Assembly: GCA_014872655.1 (NCBI GenBank)
Contig: WHHJ01000075.1
Location: 1-6,700 of the forward strand
Reading direction: 5' to 3'
Length of the DNA stretch: 6,700 nt
Source: Clostridia bacterium
GTDB taxonomy: Bacteria; Bacillota; Clostridia; Oscillospirales; UBA644
Part shown: one piece after another, positions 4,764 to 6,700 of the stretch
Numbering within the stretch: the stretch's first letter is position 1
Layout: each line of letters starts with the position of its first letter
The notes under the pieces: model-generated
Told to the model about the DNA's origin: nothing
The model's database searches: none
Seen by the model: only the letters and a program-made list of their open reading frames with translations
Made by a program: the position numbers and the translations under genes

Positions 4764-6700
4764 TTGGCTGTATCAAAAATGCAGTTAATCAATATTATCG
4801 GGCCGATCGATGAATTTGATATCGTAGCAAGAAAAATTGTTCAGATGGACTGCTTCCATCCGGAAGATACCAAAAACGTAATTGTCGGTTCGAGAAGGTT
4901 GGTTCCGTATAAAGATGAAAACCCGTATCGAGCCGTATTAAAGGATATTTCAGATTTTTCGGCTCGATCAGGGAAGACTTTTTTCTGTTCTGATAAGCCT
5001 CTGTCAGAGGAAGATCAACAGATTACAGAAAAGGTCAAAAAGTGTTGTTTGGATTTAAAAGAGTGCGATGAAAAAATCAAGCAAATCCAAAATGACATTT
5101 CTGATACAAAACAAATATTGGAGCAGGCAGAGTTCTTTTTAAATAATCAGGTAGATTTAAAAGATATCTGCAATTTCAAGTTTGTAAAGTATCGATTCGG
5201 CAGTATTCCAAAGAGTGCATACATGAATTTGGACAAAATGGATCAGGGAGATTCTTTGTTTATTTACATTCCCACTAAGATTGAAAACAAGCGGGTTTGG
5301 GGAATGTATTTTGCGTCAGAGTCAGAAATTGAATATGTCGATACATTATTGGCTTCTGTTGGCTTTGAACGACTTTATGTCAGCGATAAAATTCGTAATG
5401 CTTCCAAAAATCTTCCGGATGAATTGCAAGCGGAGATTGAAAAGAAGACAGAAATGTTGCAGCAAGCCCGTGAGCAGCGCCAACAAATGATTGACAGTTG
5501 TTCGGATTATTTTGCGATGGCATATACGACGATCTCTTTGTACAGTGCGGCTGCGGATCTGAAAAAAACAAGTGCCCATTCCGCCACGATGTTTTATATG
5601 TCCGGCTGGGTAGAAAAGAAAAGATCCGGTGAATTTTGTAAGCAGATTGAGCAGTTTGCCAACGTAAAATGTTCGGAAGAAAATCCGGCTTACACCAAAG
5701 CGACGGTTCCCACGAAGATGAAAAATTTTGCCTTGTTCCGTCCCTTTGAAATGTTTGTTAATATGTACGGCTGTCCTCGATACGGGGAGTTTGATCCGAC
5801 GCCGCTTGTCGCGATCACCTATTCAGTCTTTTTTGGGATTATGTTCGGCGATTTAGGGCAGGGGCTTGTCGTTGCGCTGTTAGGCGCCATTCTTGGATTT
5901 GGTATGAAAAAAGACCTGGGTAAAATTCTGTTTTGCTGCGGCATTTCTTCTGCCATATTCGGCACGATCTTTGATTCGGTGTTTGGATATGAAGGGGTTT
6001 TGAAACGATTGTCAAACGGGGCGCTGTTTGAGTATGCTCCTGCAGAATCTTCTAATATGATGAAGACGTTGTTGATGGCAGTCGGTTTTGGCGCGGTCAT
6101 GATTGCCATTGTGATGCTGATTAATATCTTTGTGGGCCTTCGTCATAAAGATTTTGAAAATGCATTGTTTGGACACAACGGCGTAGCCGGTTTAGTATTT
6201 TATTTAGCCCTGGTTTATTTGATGTCCGGGGTCGTCATGCAGATGTTGCTCGGATCCGGCCCGGACACTTTGAGTGCGGCTACTACGGGATATATCCTCG
6301 GCCTTATCGTGTTGCCTTTGGTCTTGATCTTCTTCAAAAAACCGCTTGGAGATTTGGTATCCGGAAAGAAAGATTGGTTCCCAAAATCATTCGGTTCGTT
6401 CTTGTTAGAAACGGTCTTTGAAATGATTGAGGTTTTACTAAGCTATATTACCAATACTATTTCTTTTGTGCGTGTCGGGGCGTTTGCATTGAGCCATTCA
6501 GGAATGATGTATGTTGTCTTCCTTTTGGCCGGAACAACGGCAACGGCGGCGTTTGGTTCCGGAAACCTGGTTGTCGTGGTCATTGGAAACTTGTTGATTA
6601 TGGGATTGGAAGGTTTGATTGTCGGAATTCAGGTTTTGCGTCTGGAATTTTATGAGTTGTTCGGACGTTTCTATTCCGGAGATGGTCAGGTATTTACGCC
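4764..6700 (+). CDS. ntpI: V/A-type ATP synthase subunit I (membrane stator), 3' partial
   Basis: Subunit I (equivalent to eukaryotic subunit a) forms the ion half-channels beside the rotor ring. The window holds 645 codons plus two bases, within a few residues of the family's usual length. The first half (about 1-345) is cytoplasmic with coiled coils near 75-120 and 215-245; the second half is membrane-embedded. Signatures: FRPFEMFVNMYG (325-336), DPTP (344-347), FFGIMFGDLGQG (356-367), and SFVRVGAFALSHSG around R570, which corresponds to the arginine essential for ion transfer. The final RLEFYELFGRFYSG is typical of the C-terminus. TTG 4764 is chosen because AGGTG (4753-4757) is 6 nt upstream; ATG 4779 is too distant. 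Whether the ion is H+ or Na+ cannot be told without the rotor subunit, expected next downstream. Confidence 0.93.
   Translation, partial: MAVSKMQLINIIGPIDEFDIVARKIVQMDCFHPEDTKNVIVGSRRLVPYKDENPYRAVLKDISDFSARSGKTFFCSDKPLSEEDQQITEKVKKCCLDLKECDEKIKQIQNDISDTKQILEQAEFFLNNQVDLKDICNFKFVKYRFGSIPKSAYMNLDKMDQGDSLFIYIPTKIENKRVWGMYFASESEIEYVDTLLASVGFERLYVSDKIRNASKNLPDELQAEIEKKTEMLQQAREQRQQMIDSCSDYFAMAYTTISLYSAAADLKKTSAHSATMFYMSGWVEKKRSGEFCKQIEQFANVKCSEENPAYTKATVPTKMKNFALFRPFEMFVNMYGCPRYGEFDPTPLVAITYSVFFGIMFGDLGQGLVVALLGAILGFGMKKDLGKILFCCGISSAIFGTIFDSVFGYEGVLKRLSNGALFEYAPAESSNMMKTLLMAVGFGAVMIAIVMLINIFVGLRHKDFENALFGHNGVAGLVFYLALVYLMSGVVMQMLLGSGPDTLSAATTGYILGLIVLPLVLIFFKKPLGDLVSGKKDWFPKSFGSFLLETVFEMIEVLLSYITNTISFVRVGAFALSHSGMMYVVFLLAGTTATAAFGSGNLVVVVIGNLLIMGLEGLIVGIQVLRLEFYELFGRFYSGDGQVFT

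Noticed and set aside
1..6700. Defence system, CRISPR array, mobile element or other new multi-gene system
   Set aside because: No direct repeats, transposase, recombinase, nuclease-helicase pair or toxin-antitoxin pattern is visible; all but one gene fall in well-known families.

Overview
The window reads as chromosomal DNA of a low-to-moderate GC, endospore-forming Firmicute, most likely a gut-type clostridium. Three things point there: a spore-maturation pair (spmA-spmB), a V/A-type ATP synthase operon, and purine-rich Shine-Dalgarno sites in front of a mix of ATG, GTG and TTG starts. No rRNA, tRNA, CRISPR array, insertion sequence or phage gene is visible.

Region 1 (23-1103, minus strand) holds spmA followed after 1 nt by spmB, two small membrane proteins used late in sporulation. 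A 165-bp divergent gap (1104-1268) separates them from region 2. The gap carries a clear vegetative-type promoter on the plus strand and a strong Shine-Dalgarno site that serves a 10-codon leader ORF rather than the downstream gene. Region 2 (1269-2465) is a cytoplasmic protein of about 398 residues that looks like a TIM-barrel glycoside hydrolase of a poorly characterised family. It is followed by an 18-bp perfect-or-wobble hairpin that is probably an intrinsic terminator or attenuator.

Region 3 (2535-6700, plus strand) is a tightly packed run: a TatD-family metal-dependent DNase, then V/A-ATPase subunit G/H (coiled-coil stalk), subunit C (central-stalk connector to the rotor ring) and subunit I (membrane stator, essential arginine present), which runs off the window a few residues short of its expected end. 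The remaining ATPase subunits presumably lie downstream. The ATPase parts together form the link between the cytoplasmic V1 head and the membrane rotor, coupling ion movement to ATP synthesis or hydrolysis.

The most unusual point is the 5' end of subunit C. Family-like protein sequence continues upstream of the first usable start (TTG 3753) to a TGA at 3675, with no ATG, GTG or TTG between. This implies an AUU or ACG start, a +1 frameshift or an indel in a T run. I did not find a convincing new biological system; the rest is mostly familiar housekeeping and sporulation content.
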